From Perkinsus olseni (lineage: Eukaryota > Perkinsozoa > Perkinsida > Perkinsidae), in the NCBI GenBank assembly GCA_013115135.1, contig JABANP010000083.1, positions 1 to 64,000 on the forward strand: DNA of 64,000 bases. The letters are read 5' to 3'. The translations under genes were made by a program, and so were the position numbers. Below, one piece after another: positions 42,540 to 54,764 of this stretch. The notes under the pieces are model-generated. The model was not told the DNA's origin and ran no database searches. It was given only the letters and a program-made list of their open reading frames with translations. Each line of letters begins with the position of its first letter. Within the stretch, counting starts at the first letter, position 1.

Positions 42540-43304
42540 CTAAAGTCGGTCATGCAGCACTCCTTTAGCAATAGTATGCCTAAACTCAAACCCTTTGCCG
42601 CCTACTTCACCGTACATCGGGTAAGCAGCTACAAAGTTCCATCCTCCCTCCACCTTTTGGATGACCACGGTCAGCCAACTCGTGAGACGAACGCCTTCGT
42701 CGCTATTCGCCATATTGAAGGAGACCAGCTCCAGTCGCTTGCTGTCAGCGTTACCATAGGTTCGATACCACGGAGACCAGGCCTGTTTATTGTCGGGGAA
42801 GCTAGCGTGGATAGTAGAAACCACATAAACAGGGATTTCCCCTTCGAAGGTCTCATTAAAGAAACCCTCAGCGCCAGAGGCTGGATTGAGGTGGAAACTG
42901 ATATCCCCATGCTCGAACCATAGATGGGCCCAGCCACTAGTCTCCACGTTGACCTCAGTCTCTCCGTTCGTAGACCCTTTCTTTAAATCGACCTGGATCC
43001 TCATCTCCCCCCATTTCCCATCCATATTAGTTCTGATAACAATGCCGCCGGTCTCTTGATAAACTCCATCCGATTTCACCCCTCTTAGACTGAAGATGCA
43101 GGAGGGAGGTAGCAGCTCGATGTTGTCCCCTTCCGCCGGACCAGGGCCTTCGTAGCAACCCTTGGGGTAATCAGCGACAGCCTTGAAAAATTCGTCAGAA
43201 CTCGCCATCGCCATGTGGGCGATGCAGGCGAACACAAAGACGCCGCAGTGGACCCAGGCGACGCGGAAGGTGCTGGACCGGGGTCTGGTAGTCGGTAGCG
43301 CCAT
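42540..43304 (-). CDS. Secreted protein family, copy 1 (intact)
   Basis: 254 residues from ATG 43302-43304, where all copies share the start MALPTTR. Signal peptide: a basic/Thr N-region and a hydrophobic core (VHCGVFVFACIAHMAMA). The mature part has two cysteines conserved in all copies, in DYPKGCY and PSCIFS, suggesting one disulfide. Shared blocks are DGVYQETGG, VIRTNM, GKWGEMRIQV, TSGWAH and the C-terminal LHDR. No membrane segment follows the signal peptide. The fold looks beta-rich but I do not recognise the family. An exported or surface role is inferred. Confidence 0.8.
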   Translation of the reverse strand: MALPTTRPRSSTFRVAWVHCGVFVFACIAHMAMASSDEFFKAVADYPKGCYEGPGPAEGDNIELLPPSCIFSLRGVKSDGVYQETGGIVIRTNMDGKWGEMRIQVDLKKGSTNGETEVNVETSGWAHLWFEHGDISFHLNPASGAEGFFNETFEGEIPVYVVSTIHASFPDNKQAWSPWYRTYGNADSKRLELVSFNMANSDEGVRLTSWLTVVIQKVEGGWNFVAAYPMYGEVGGKGFEFRHTIAKGVLHDRL

Positions 43305-43992
43305 TGAAAAATGTGGGAACGTGGCTGAGCAATCTATCAAGGAGCCTTTTTCTCACCGTCAATTCGGTGAAGAGCGGGAACTGGGCCTGTTTTGCTGCGA
43401 TTTTTTTTCAGAGAGCTCCCCACGAGAGCCTCAGTACCGCGGTTGGCTGGAAGCGGGCGAAAATGCAGTTCCCGAGCTCGCGAGAATGGTGAGGGGTCGG
43501 TACCCGACTCAACGACTCCGCGTGTACACAAGTGCACCTCTAGCGTGCAAACTAGAGACACGACAGTAGTCGCCGCCGTCTTGAGGACAATCGGGCGTCT
43601 ATCACCGGAATGAAAAGGCGGAAAATCGAGTATACGTTAGACTCATAGCTTCGGAAATTCAGGCCCGTCTGAGGACACGGTCATCGTCATGTCGAGTATG
43701 GGTCGCCGCATTCGACAGAGAACGTCCGGGGTGGTCTCTACTGGAGACAGTGGTGAGTCACCACTGTCTCCGCGGGCAACTAATGTGGAGCGGAGACGTA
43801 CTCGTAGAACGTAAGATACGGTGGACTGCTGACGAAGAGCGTATACTATTTGAGGCGGTAGAAACCAACTGTCTGTCCTACGGACTGAGAGAGAGCAAGA
43901 CATCAAGACAAGCTTCCACTCTTCAACAGACGGTCTCCGCTCCAACGTCCCCCGTGTCCCGAAAATACTGTGTCCGCCTGAGAAGGGCGTAC
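43305..43992. other. 5' flank of secreted-family gene 1
   Basis: Homologous to the flanks of copies 2 and 3 around 49000-49640. It contains a 29-nt perfect inverted repeat (43743-43771) with 14-bp arms and a single central base; the copy at about 49196-49224 has the same palindrome with one mismatched pair. Confidence 0.6.
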
Positions 43993-44795
43993 TCAACCGG
44001 ACGGCATGGTCGAGAGGTGCGTCCGGTTCGCCGTCCGATCACCGGAAAGGCTGCACTGTACTGTCTCCTCACAACTGCGTCCTCCCTCGTGCGGCCAGTT
44101 AGCTCGGATTCGCGCATGCCAGGGTGACCCGGTTCAAGGACCTGAACCTGCGCCTGCCGGTGATGATCACAGAGTATTCCAAACAACGGAAAGATATGCT
44201 ACAAGCTCGCATCAAGTAGAAAAACTCGATGCAGCAGGAACGAGAGGGAGATTCTGTCGAGGTATCTCGCTGATGCTGCGGTCCGAGAAGAGTTCAACCA
44301 CGGACGCCCGGCTGCTCTGAAGGTAGGCCGTCAGCCAACTCGGCTAGGGGTGGTCCATGGTGCTCTGGTAGTCCCTGGTTGATATCGACCAGAGATGGCG
44401 TTGCATGGGGTACTATCATGAGACACGACCGGACGGGCTATATCGTACTGTCGACAAGATCGGGGAGAAGATCAAGGTCAGTGATGCAGCCGTGCGTGCG
44501 GACAACTATCCTTCTTTCATTGGCAGGAGTCCTTTGTTGATCGAGACGACTTACTGGAGTATCACTCCGTGAAGCTGGATCGCAACCTGAGAGGCACCGA
44601 GGCTAGCCGAAGCCTTCCGAGCCTACCGATAGGTGCGGGTCGAGATGATGCGATGGAGAGGAGGACTGCTGTCCAAGAAAGTCTTTCTTGTAGATTCCCT
44701 CGGAGATATTCCGATGACGAAGATATCGCAGAAGTACCGCGCTCCGGATTACTGGGTGGATGATCAGACATGCCGAATCACCGAATTGTGCAGTA

Positions 44796-44867
44796 AGGGC
44801 GCACCCGAATTTGAACCGAGGACCTGCTGATCTGCAGTCAGCCGCTCTACCACTGAGCTATACACCC
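44796..44867 (-). tRNA. tRNA-Cys(GCA), copy 2
   Basis: Same cloverleaf as 32511-32582, but position 44796 gives the canonical discriminator U73. It lies in the DRC7 copy B duplicate and is the better candidate for a working tRNA-Cys. Confidence 0.92.
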
Positions 44868-45516
44868 GATGTCTGCGAGTGAAGTTTCTTAATGCCCTCT
44901 CTCGTTAGGCAAAATCGTGTTCTACCTTCCTAAGAAGTCCATTCGTATCATTTATCATCGCCCAGAAGGACGACTAATGGGACAACAGCTCACCTTCCAC
45001 AAGACCCCGGATGGTTTGTCTCTGACGTGAGTCTGGCGTGCCGAGTCGCCACCTTTGGTGGGGCCCCATTGGCGGATCTGCCTCACATCAGACTGGACAA
45101 GTTGAGCCGTCTCGGGCTGGGAGAGGACATCCAACTACCGACGCCGAAACAACTGCTGCAACTACTTCAACTCGAGAAGACTAGCAAGCACAACTTCGTA
45201 GAGACGAACAGAAGTATTGTGCCTAACTCACGATTTCGTATTGTGGCTGTATAGATGCATGAACAGAAGTAGGCCTCGTTACCTGTCGTACTGTGGCTGT
45301 GCTGTTGTCCCGTGCAAAGACAAACGAGTCTTCCCTCTATTGAATTGCAGACCATGCGATGTATCATGTGGGTGTCCTGAAATAATCATGACCAGCAATT
45401 TCAAGGGAATCGCTGATTTATAATTATCGAGAGAAATCCGATCCTGATCTATCTCGTGTACCATCACGGAATAGCCTGATTTATCATACCACAAATCGAA
45501 GTATTCGTGGCCCAGT

Positions 45517-45538
45517 GCCATCGGCGATGGCCCATCGC
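45517..45538. other. Palindromic 14-bp insertion scar (W = GCCATCGC)
   Basis: Exact form: GCCATCG, GCGATGGC, CCATCGC. Copy A (33186-33193) and the older copy near 35847 have the plain 8-bp word. Confidence 0.9.
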
Positions 45539-47768
45539 ATTAGTACACAGCTGGTGGTAACTGCATTAGAGTGCACTTGAATGTCCGCCGCAGTTACTAC
45601 AGAGCTGGCTCTACGCCGCAAGGAAGAGAACAATGTGAAAAACGTCCGACTAGTCGCACAGCAGGAGAGCGCACCAGTGGCCCAGAACGGTACAGCAGTT
45701 TCTGCCCCTCTGCCCTCCAGCGCCTTCCCCTCAGCAATGGGCGTCAGCGGAGGCCCAATCATTCCAGACTTCGCTGCTCCGCCGGTTGATGTTGGGAAAG
45801 GACCTTTCCGAAAAGTAGTGGGAGCGGCTTGAGCACTGCGAAACGAAACCTGGTGGGTTCTCCGAACTCTCGCCTTGTCTCGGAACTCACCTTGCTTCCT
45901 TATTGCTCTCATACTCGTTCTCTCAGCGACTCGCGGGTAGCCCATCTCGACGCCCTTGTTGTTTCCTGACGTTTCTGTCGACTCTCAAGGCGGAGACCGA
46001 CCGCTGGGAGAGCTATGTGATTCAGGTCCTAGTGAAAGATGTCTACGACTACGCCAGGGATCAGTCCATGGTGGTCCTGCGGGGCCATGATGGATCAGAT
46101 GAACGTGAAGAAGAAGAGGGAACGGGGAAGGGCGAGAAGAAGGTGGGATAACTCTATACTACCGTTTAAAGTAGCAGCTGCGTGGGGCTATTCAGCAGAG
46201 TGCGCATACCCTCACGCAGTTTGAGTGTTCAGCTCCTGTGCACTGTGGTATGCAAGGCGGAGGAAGGCACTCGGGTTCACGCCTTGGCGAAAGTTCCTCG
46301 AGGGGACTTTTTGCGTTCACGTGTTATCCATCGTGTAGCTTGAGAAGTTCCGATTGAATCGGCGGAGGTTATGCGGGCTCACTAAGTGCCCTTAGGTCGA
46401 TATCCTGGCACCCTATTTGGCCGAGTTCCCTGGGAAGCAGCTGGACGCGCTGCAGGCAGAATTCGTTGCGAAGAAGTAGATAGATACGCTTAGAGCAACA
46501 TGGCTCTTCTGATCTTCCCTGTAGATGTAAAAGTGACTTCCGTAAGAGACTGCTAGATCGCGCGGCTATCATACAGAGGAGGCTCGAGGACGAACAGGTG
46601 AGGGGCCGCTGGGCTTGAAGAACAGCCAGGACGAGCAGCTACCACAACGCGCCACGTTGAACGCGGCTAATCCTTCTCCTAGCCTTCAGCGGGGTCGGCA
46701 CTCGGGGTAAAACGCCTCGTCATCAATAGTGAAGCTGCTCTTCGTTATCCTAGAACAACTCGATTTGAGCGTATTCGATGCTGCTTGCGGGTTCAAGGGA
46801 CCGGAGCGACGGTCGCGTTGTCGGTCGCGGAACTTTTTTGATTTCAGGAGGCTCTGAAGAAGCGCCGAGCTCAAATTCAGCGGCGCAGTGGCCCTGACGT
46901 TCAGCAAGGGAGAACGGAGTCTGACTTCGAGAAGTATCAGACTCTCGCGATGTTCCGGTAGGCAACGCAGCCGGGCGAATGATAGAAAAAGAATTCGGGA
47001 AGATGTGTGATTAACTAGGAAGTGGAGTTGCCAACCATCGCAGGCGGAAGGATATCCAGGTTCCAGAGTGAATCTGGAGGCACCGAGCGAAATCCTTGAC
47101 ACGGCGTTGCTCGATCGCAATGAACATTATTGTTACTACTGCGTTTTGAACTCGCATCAGGCGTATTAAAGATATTATTCAATCGCGTGTGGTGTGGTCT
47201 TTCGATCTATTGCAAGAAGGCCTCTATGGGCCGGACCCACTTAGTCGTACTTGTCAGGATCCAAATTCTGGAGCAAAGGTTGGCTCGGCACGAGGTCCAG
47301 GCTATCAAGAAGTTCACTGAGTTGGAGGAAACTCTGCTGGCGGACCCGAGACTGCAGGCGATGTGGGAGAAGGACTCTTCAGACGAGGAGGGCGAGGATG
47401 ATCCGTCTTGCGGAGAAGCATGAGAGCACTGTCCATGATCCTGAGATCGTTGTCGCGACCAATTGTGCGACCTGAAGGTTGTTCTTGTTGCAGCTGTAAA
47501 TGAACTGGGCGAGGATCGCCGGGCAAACTGACTGTCTTCGGTGGAACACCACACCACTCCCAAGCGTTTTCAAATGGTGCGCAGATCAAACTTGATGAGC
47601 TGGTCTAGAAATGGCGAGAAAGTATTCCAGCGGGTAGGCAAGGGGTTTCAGAAAGGGCGCAGCAGTAATCGTGTGGTCTGTTTCGGAGGAGCTCACTGGT
47701 GAGAACGAGAAAATGAAAAAAAGCGATAATGAATATGGAAGGACGATAACAGTTATCGGATTACCCCG

Positions 47769-48183
47769 ATACTCACGTTAAGTCACTCAATAAACGATCA
47801 GGATCTGATGACAATTCTTGCCCCGCAAGAATGCCGAGCGCAGCTCCGTTGCTGGTCGGCATTCCGTCACTGACAAATACAACTCAACGTCTTCTTCAGC
47901 GTGGGTGTGAAAAGAGGCGTGTTGGAGGAACACTATCCCTCTAACCAAAGCTCGTGATAAAATGTGAGGTTTTCTACCAATAGAGCCGAAATGAGCGGCT
48001 GAGCCGCTGTCAGGCTGAGAACAAATGGTTCCACGTATGGAAGTACTCCCTCACTACGAGGTTCTGAACCATTTTGAGGGTCTGCTCCGAACTTCTGACT
48101 CGATCAGGACTAAAAATTCACGACACGTTTTAGTAAAACGCGAAGCGTTACACAGTCCTGTACCGCGTACTGCACGTTCTCCC
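47769..48183. other. 3' flank of secreted-family copy 2
   Basis: Contains the conserved stem-loop at 47994-48008 (AGCGG-CTGAG-CCGCT) followed by GTCAGGCTGAGA. No gene. Confidence 0.55.
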
Positions 48184-48940
48184 CTAGAGCCGGTCATGCA
48201 GCGCCCCATCAACAATAGTACCAGTAAATTTAAAGTCCTTGCCGGCCTTTTGACCGAACGCCGTGAAAGTGATATTGAAATTCCAGCCTCCCTTCACCTT
48301 CTCTGATGCGTGCTACGTTCCAGATAAAGAGCGGCGCATCTGAGTCCCCAGTCAACTCAGGAATGGCGAGCAGCTCCATTTGCTCGCTGGCAGCATGACC
48401 GTCAATTCCATACCACGAGGACCACGCATGTTTACCCTCAGGATAGTTAACATAGACCACTGACGGCACCGAAACAGAGACTTCGGATGTCCCACTGAAA
48501 TCACGATTACCGGGGGCTGGGTTCCAATGAAAGCTGATATGATCATACTCGAACCCCACGTGAGCCCAACCACTAGTCTGCACGTTGACCTCCGTCTCTT
48601 CGTTCGTAGAGCCTTTCTTCAAGTCGACTTGGATCCTCATTTCACCCCATTTTCCATCCATGTTAGTTCTGATAACAATGCCGCCGGTCTCTTGATAAAC
48701 TCCATCCGGGTTCAACCCTTTCAAACTGAAGATGCAGGAGGGGGGTAGCAGCTCGATTTTATCACCATCTGCCGGGCCAGGGCCATCATAGCAATGTTTG
48801 GGATAATCGGCGACAGCCCTGAAAGCTTCGTCAGAACTCGCAAAGGGCATGTTGGCGATGCAGACGAACAAAAAGACGCCGCAGCGGAACCAGGCGACGC
48901 GGAAGGTGCTGGATTGGGGTCTGGTAGTTGGTAGCGCCAT
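48184..48940 (-). pseudogene. Secreted protein family, copy 2 (frameshifted)
   Basis: Starts at ATG 48938-48940 with the shared MALPTTR and a signal peptide. It keeps both conserved cysteines (DYPKHCY, PSCIFS). Near 48305 it has one extra base relative to copy 4, so the last ~40 residues are out of frame and the frame runs to a stop at 48230. The ancestral stop following LHDRL is still present at 48184-48186. Confidence 0.82.
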
Positions 48941-49682
48941 TAGAAAATGTGGGAACGAGGCTGTGCAATTAATCAGGATCCCCGATTCAGGAAGCCTTCT
49001 AATCCTCAACAATTCGGAGAAGGGCGGAAACTGGGCCTCTCCATGAGAACCTCAGTGCCTTGAAGGTTGCCTGGAAGTGGCCGAAGATGCAGTTCCCAAA
49101 CTTGCGAGAATTCGATTGAGGAGTCGGTACACGACGGAACGTCTTCGCGTGTACGCAAAGACAATAATGGAGCGGAGACCGTCCGCCAGCAGCGGAGACA
49201 GTAGTGAGTCACCGCTGTCTCCAATAAAGACCCTCCCGGAGGTTCTCGGTCGAATGCGGCGACCCATACTCGACATGTCGATGACGGTATCCTCAGACGG
49301 GCCTCTCACCGTGAGAGTCTCACGCATAATCGAATTCCCGTCTTACGATTCTGGTGGTAGACGCCCAGTCGTCCTCAAGACGATGGCGCCTACTGTCATG
49401 TATCTAGTTTGCACACTAGAGGTGCACTTGCGTACACGCGAAGACGTTGAGTCGGGTACCGACTCCTCAATTGAATTCTCGAAGTTTGGGAACTGCATCT
49501 TAGGCCACTCCCAGGCAACCTTCAGGGCACTGAGGTTCTCATGGAGAGGCCCAGTTTCCGCCCTTCTCCGAATTGTTGAGGAGTAGAAGGTTTCCTGAAT
49601 CAGGGATCCTGATTAATTGCACAGCCTCGTTCCCACATTTTCTAATGGCGCTACCAACTACCAGACCCCAATCCAGCACCTT

Positions 49683-49956
49683 GTTGCTATTCGATGCCTC
49701 TGGATGGTTACTGGAGTCAACACGACCCGACATAGCTGGAGAGATGCGCCAACCGAACGTACACTTGAGCCAAGATGGCTACGGACTTAAAAGCTATCAA
49801 CGCTCAATACTCAAGGCTCATGATAAGTACAACATCCCACGCTAGCACGCTAGCACAGGAGACCATCTGCACGCTAGCACGCTAGCACAGGAGACCATCT
49901 GCACGCAAGTACAGAGGGAGACAATCTCTACCAAACTAACTGATCGAGCATCAATA
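49683..49956 (-). mobile_element. 274-bp insertion carrying a spliced-leader sequence
   Basis: Flanked by 5-bp direct repeats ACCTT (49678-49682 and 49957-49961); copies 1 and 2 have the uninterrupted site. It contains two tandem 32-bp units (words GCTAGCACAGGAGACCATCT) at about 49846-49908 and the spliced-leader sequence at 49764-49785. The class of element is unknown. Confidence 0.75.
49764..49785 (-). ncRNA. Spliced-leader sequence (SL RNA gene or retrocopy)
   Basis: The 22-nt minus-strand sequence TCCGTAG..CTCAAG matches the dinoflagellate/perkinsid trans-splicing leader, with C at the variable pyrimidine, as in Perkinsus. It is followed by TGTACG, so a GT donor would begin one base inside the leader (CTCAA|GTGTAC). 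That fits a 21-nt leader exon. Otherwise it may be the 5' end of a reverse-transcribed message. Confidence 0.7.
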
Positions 49957-50687
49957 ACCTTCCGCGTCGCCTGGTTCCACTGCGGCGTCTTTTTGTTCGC
50001 CTGCATCGCCAACATGCCCTTTGCGAGTTCTGACGAGGCTTTCAGGGCTGTGGCTGATTACCCCAAGGGTTGCTATGAAGGCCCTCGTCCGGCGGAAGGG
50101 GACGACATCGAGCTTCTAACGCCCTCTTGCATCTTCAGTTTGAAGGGGGTGAACCCGGATGGAGTTTATCAAGAGACCGGTGGCATTGTTATCAGAACTA
50201 ACATGGATGGAAAATGGGGTGAGATGAGGATCCAAGTCGACTTGAAGAAAAGCTCTACGAACGAAGAGACGGAGGTCAACGTGCAGACTAGTGGTTGGGC
50301 TCACGTGGGGTTCGAGCATGATGATATCAGTTTCCACTTCAATTCAGCCTCTGGCGGAGAGGGTTTCTTTACTGGGACTCCGAAGAGAAAGTACCCGTTT
50401 ATGTGGTTTCTGCAATCTATGCTGACTTCCCTGGGAATAAAAAGGCCTGGTCTCCGTTTTATCGGGTCACAGGTGACGCTGACAGCAAGCAGCTGCAGCT
50501 GGCCTCCTTCAATCAGGCGAATAGCGTCGGAGGTGCTCGTCTCTTAAGTTGGCAGGTTATTAATATCGAGAAGGTGGAGGGAGGTTGGAGCTTTGTAGTC
50601 GCGTTCCCGACGTTTGCCGAAGTAGACGGCAAAAAACTTGAGTTCAGGAATACTATTGCCAAAGGAGTTCTGCATGACCGGCTGTAG

Positions 50688-53359
50688 GAAAAGTGTGTCG
50701 TGAGTATTGCCTCAGACCTCCGTCTTGCTTCAAGCAGATAGGACAGTTTTTTGCGTAGTCTGACAGCGGCCTCAAGCCGCTCATTTCGGCTCTATCGGTA
50801 GAAAGAGTACACGTTACCAAAAGTTTTGTTCAGAGGGTGTATTCCTCCAACTCTCCATTTTTCACATCCCCGATCGATGAAAGCGTAGCGTTGTAAGTGT
50901 CAATAACGGTATGTCGACCAGCACTGAAGCGCCATCTCGCCGCGTCTGATCAATACACGACTGATCATCATGCTGATCATGACATGATCCCCGTCTGATT
51001 CACAGAGTCGATCAAACTGATTGGCACGGGTTGAGCTATAGCACGCACGGAGTATCGCTGGCTCATGTCCAATGAATCAGGTGCTGTGGCAGCACTGCTG
51101 TCCAGTGTCCAGTCGCGCGGAGTTGCCTGGCTTCGTGGAGAAAGGCCAAGAAGAGGATGCCTCCTCGCCGCCGACGTCTAGATTTTATTAATAAAATCTA
51201 TTTATCCTATTATTTAGTTTGAAATTGATAATTTTACGGTGAAATTATAAATGTTAGGATATACACGGTAGCGCTGTGACTCTCAAGTCGGGAATCCCAG
51301 CCCACCAGATTGAGCGCAACTCTTCATGATGGGAATCCCGTGTTGAACTCGACGGTGGATACCATTCTCTTCGGCCACCCCTTCAATTTGAAGGCTTCAA
51401 AGGGCGTTGGAGCACCATACTCGGGATCATAACTTTTAGAAGCTTTGGGGTGTATCAGAGTGGATCCGTCGCTGATTCATGGAAGATCCCTCGTTAACTC
51501 ATTTTAAATCAATCAATCTGTCGAGTAAACTGATTAACAGGATGATATTCCTCGAGATTTTGACGTTGCATGGCAAGTGACTTGCGGGCCGCAAGTTGCG
51601 GCAAGTCTATATTCTCAGAACCAGGCCTGCCTCTATAAGTCATTTAAGTTTTCTGCATACTAGAAAATGAGAGGTCTCCTAAGTTTACGATGTTGGGTTG
51701 GAGTGATACTGACTCGCAACTGCGGGCGGAGCTTTGAGAAAGGCGGACGAAGCGCGGCACTCCAAGCGCCGCACGGTGCGCCAAAAGTTAAAGGGTCCTA
51801 AGATGTAAAGGTCATATGTAAGAACATCTCCTGAGTACATTCAGAGGAGTTTTAGATCGATACTCGAAGTCAGTGGCTCGGACTTGCTCGACCACGATTA
51901 TCATAAGGCTACAAGAGAAGAACGATCAGAGCTAGTATTGTAGGAGCACCGTCGACCAATCCGTCCTCATAAATACTCCTCTGAATAAGGGCGTCTGCCA
52001 AGCTGCCGTGTTTTAGTGGTCAGTTTCATCCTTCCTGTAGTTGACTCAGCGTTGATGCCCCAAGCTAACATATGCTATATGCGTGCCCACGAAACGTGGC
52101 CCACGCTGACAAAGGCTTCCGCCTGGTTTTCGAGTCAGCTGATATCATCGGAAGTGCTATCGGTATTCATCCGAGGACTTCCGAATCCAGGGGTATCTGC
52201 CCCAATTGCAGAATAGCTCTTGGTAATACATTTCGCGGGGAAGCCCCGAGTCAGTCACTGTCCCCAAGAATACAACTTGCCTGTTGGGAATTGAAATTTG
52301 GTGGACGTCGGTCACGCTTTCCGTGACATCGTAACCCAGTCTAGCCACCGAACCTGCGGTCGCAACTGGAGATCTTTCCGATCGAGAGTCCGATCTGATC
52401 GAAGCAGCTGGGATAGCTGAGTTGACGACGTCAACTTGACGTCAAGAATCACTGTAGCTTCGCTCGTAGCTGACATTGTACCAGTGATAGTATTAGATTC
52501 CTCTGCAACCATATTTGAGAGCATGGGAGTTCTCGGTTCCTCGAGACTTAGAACTGGTCTCTCTGGACGTCGTAGTCTTTACGCTACTGCGGCCAGTGGA
52601 GCCATGGCTCTCTAATCAGCCTTGGTCGTGGCTCCCTAATCCGGGGCCTCAATCGGTTTGCACGGAGACTCCGTGGCAAAATCAGCCCGCGATCAATCCT
52701 CTACTCCGAGTTTCGGTGCCGGGTCGTCCCATGGCCGCAGTAGTCTCTCGCCTCATCTGGTGTGATCCATCCGGCTGCATTGTCTTTTTCGCCATTGGGA
52801 CTGCCACGTGGTGCGAGCGAAGGAGTCGCCGCAATTGTGTAGAATCTACACCGTAGACAGTCTCTTCTCCCCTACTCCGGGGCCAAGTCCTTGGAACACA
52901 CCATCTCTACATTGAAGCGCACTCTACGAATAGCTGGCTTACCTGAGCCATGCCACGGCTGCCGTGGCAAGGTAGCCTGTGCTTATTCTTAAGCTATAAC
53001 GTAGCGTAATGAGGATCACTACTCATACGATGTTGACGAGGATAATCCTCGTAGGATTATCCTCAGAGGATACTTGAGTTTTCTCACTCAGCTGCCTGTG
53101 TCAGTGAAAGCGCATCGCTCCGCGACGCTGACGAGACAGGCTCTGTCATCTCAGATGATAGATGACTTATCTGCCGCGGAATTAGACTAGGATGCAGTAT
53201 CATCGGCCGCCGTTCCCTTTGTCTGACCAGGGCGTGACAATTGGAATTGAATCATTCAATCCATGCGATTAGAACCCGAATTCAGTCTTCATTTCTCCAG
53301 AATCATGATGATACCTGATGATACTATCATCAGACCGATAACCGTGCATTGAATCCCTT
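50688..53359. other. Decayed intergenic DNA, no firm gene
   Basis: 50765-50781 is the conserved stem-loop 3' of copy 3 (reverse orientation). 50766-51130 continues as the family's 3' flank. 51180-51260 is AT-rich. A plus-strand frame at 52515-52856 shows no recognisable domain. Palindromic scars lie at 52421-52442 (exact, W = GTTGACGT) and 53037-53058. Confidence 0.5.
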
Positions 53360-54070
53360 GCACCGTTCAAGGGACTGGAGAGACGCACGCGTTGTCGGCC
53401 GCGGAATTTTTCTTGTGTTCAGGAGGCTTTGAAGAAGCGCCGAGCTCAAATTCAGCGGCGCAGTGGCCCTGACGTCCAGCAAGGGAGAACGGAGTCTGAC
53501 TTTGAGAAGTATCAGACTTTCGCGATGTTCCGGTAGGCAACTCAGCCAGGCGAATGATAGAAAAAGAATTCGGGAAGATGTGGGATCAACTCGAACAGGA
53601 GTTGCCAACCATCACAGGCGGGGAGAATATCCAGGTTCCGGAGTGAATCTGGCGGCTCCGAGCGAAAGCCTTGACGCGGCGTTGCTCGATCGCAATGGCC
53701 ATTATTCAGATATTTCCAGTGGAAATTCCCGGAAAGGAAATATTTTCGCGTTTCCGGAAAAAAGGCACACCCTGCTGACGCACCCAGTCGTGCTTGTCAG
53801 GATCCAAATCTTGGAGCAAAGGTTGGTTCGCCACGAGGTCCAGACTTTCAAGAAGTTCACTGAGTTGGAGGAAACCCTACTGGCGGACCCGAGACTGCAG
53901 GCGATGTGGGACAAGGACTCTTCAGACGAGGAGGGCGAGGATGAACCGTCTTGCGGAGAAGCATGAGAGCAGTGTCCATGATCCTGAGATTGTTGTCACG
54001 CCCAGTGGTGCGCCCACAAGGTTGTTATTGTTGCAGTTGTGAATGAACTGGGCGAGATTCACCGGGCAAA
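53360..54070 (+). pseudogene. DRC7 C-terminal fragment, copy C
   Basis: Matches the last two DRC7 exons (RRAQIQRRSGPDVQQG block and the final exon ending at 53966) and the flank beyond. The intron is partly replaced by an unrelated segment at about 53705-53770. It has no upstream exons. Confidence 0.82.
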
Positions 54071-54742
54071 CTGACTGTCACCTCAGGTGACTCACCTGTA
54101 AAATTCTACATTTCCATCGAGGTCGACTCAGTCGACTCGATTCGTTGGGTCAGCTTAATCGGCGATGACTCCCGGCGTGCAATGGGACAGTAGCTTTGTG
54201 TTAGAGCTAGTTGGTGGTTCGGTTGAGGTGAGCTTGAGGTGAGTGGAGCATGTTGCTAGCGAGTAAAGTTATGTCTTATCTTCTAAAAAACCTCCCGCGC
54301 ACCCTGGCGATGTGGCGCGGTTGCCTCTCTGTTGTTGAGAGACGGCCCGTCACATTGGCCTAGGACATGGCGCTCCTTGCGCAGTCTTCCGCCCCACGCC
54401 GGGGTGGAAGGAAGCCGGGAAAGACTAAACTTAACGAGCTGCTCTCATCAAAATGATGTGGATGGATTCCAGGGGGTAGGGCCCACCCGGTGGGCAAGGA
54501 GTTTGGAGAGGGCGCAACAGTGAGCGTGAGGTCTGCTGCAGACCGTCTGAACCCGGGCAGAATGCTATGATGGCCTCATAATAGCATTATGATAATGACG
54601 CCTCTGGAACTCGGGGCCTTGACAAAGTCCACCTTCGTCAACCTTGAACTCTCAGAGTCAGAAGAGTATCTTTCAAAATGTCGATCGCCCTCTGCTCGGC
54701 GCACGTCACAGCAAGTATCTTTACCCTGGATTGGTTCTCGGC

Positions 54743-54764
54743 ATACCAACTTGGTATTACCAAG
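54743..54764. other. Palindromic 14-bp insertion scar (W = ATACCAAG)
   Basis: Exact form: ATACCAA, CTTGGTAT, TACCAAG. The paralogous site at about 58740-58752 is 14 bp shorter. Confidence 0.88.

Larger units (their letters stand above)
43993..47768 (+). pseudogene. DRC7 3'-half duplicate, copy B
   Basis: Near-identical to 31708-35499. It lacks the 5' half of DRC7 and so cannot encode the whole protein. The last exon (47258-47423) still reads the DRC7 C-terminus with few changes (KDSSDEEG for NYSSDEEG). It carries two palindromic scars absent from copy A (45517-45538, 45795-45816) and lacks one present in A (34815-34836). Confidence 0.88.
49645..50687 (+). pseudogene. Secreted protein family, copy 3 (interrupted and frameshifted)
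   Basis: The shared start lies at 49645, but after 12 codons the gene is split by a 274-bp insertion (49683-49956) flanked by ACCTT. The rest continues at 49957 with VCIAN-like signal-peptide sequence and both cysteines. A second lesion, one missing base near 50378, moves the C-terminal ~100 residues to another frame, ending at 50685-50687 after LHDRL. It is head-to-head with copy 2 in a large inverted duplication. Confidence 0.82.

Noticed and set aside
53036..53075. Palindromes as transcription terminators
   Set aside because: They follow the 22-bp scar rule, have no T-run and no relation to gene ends.
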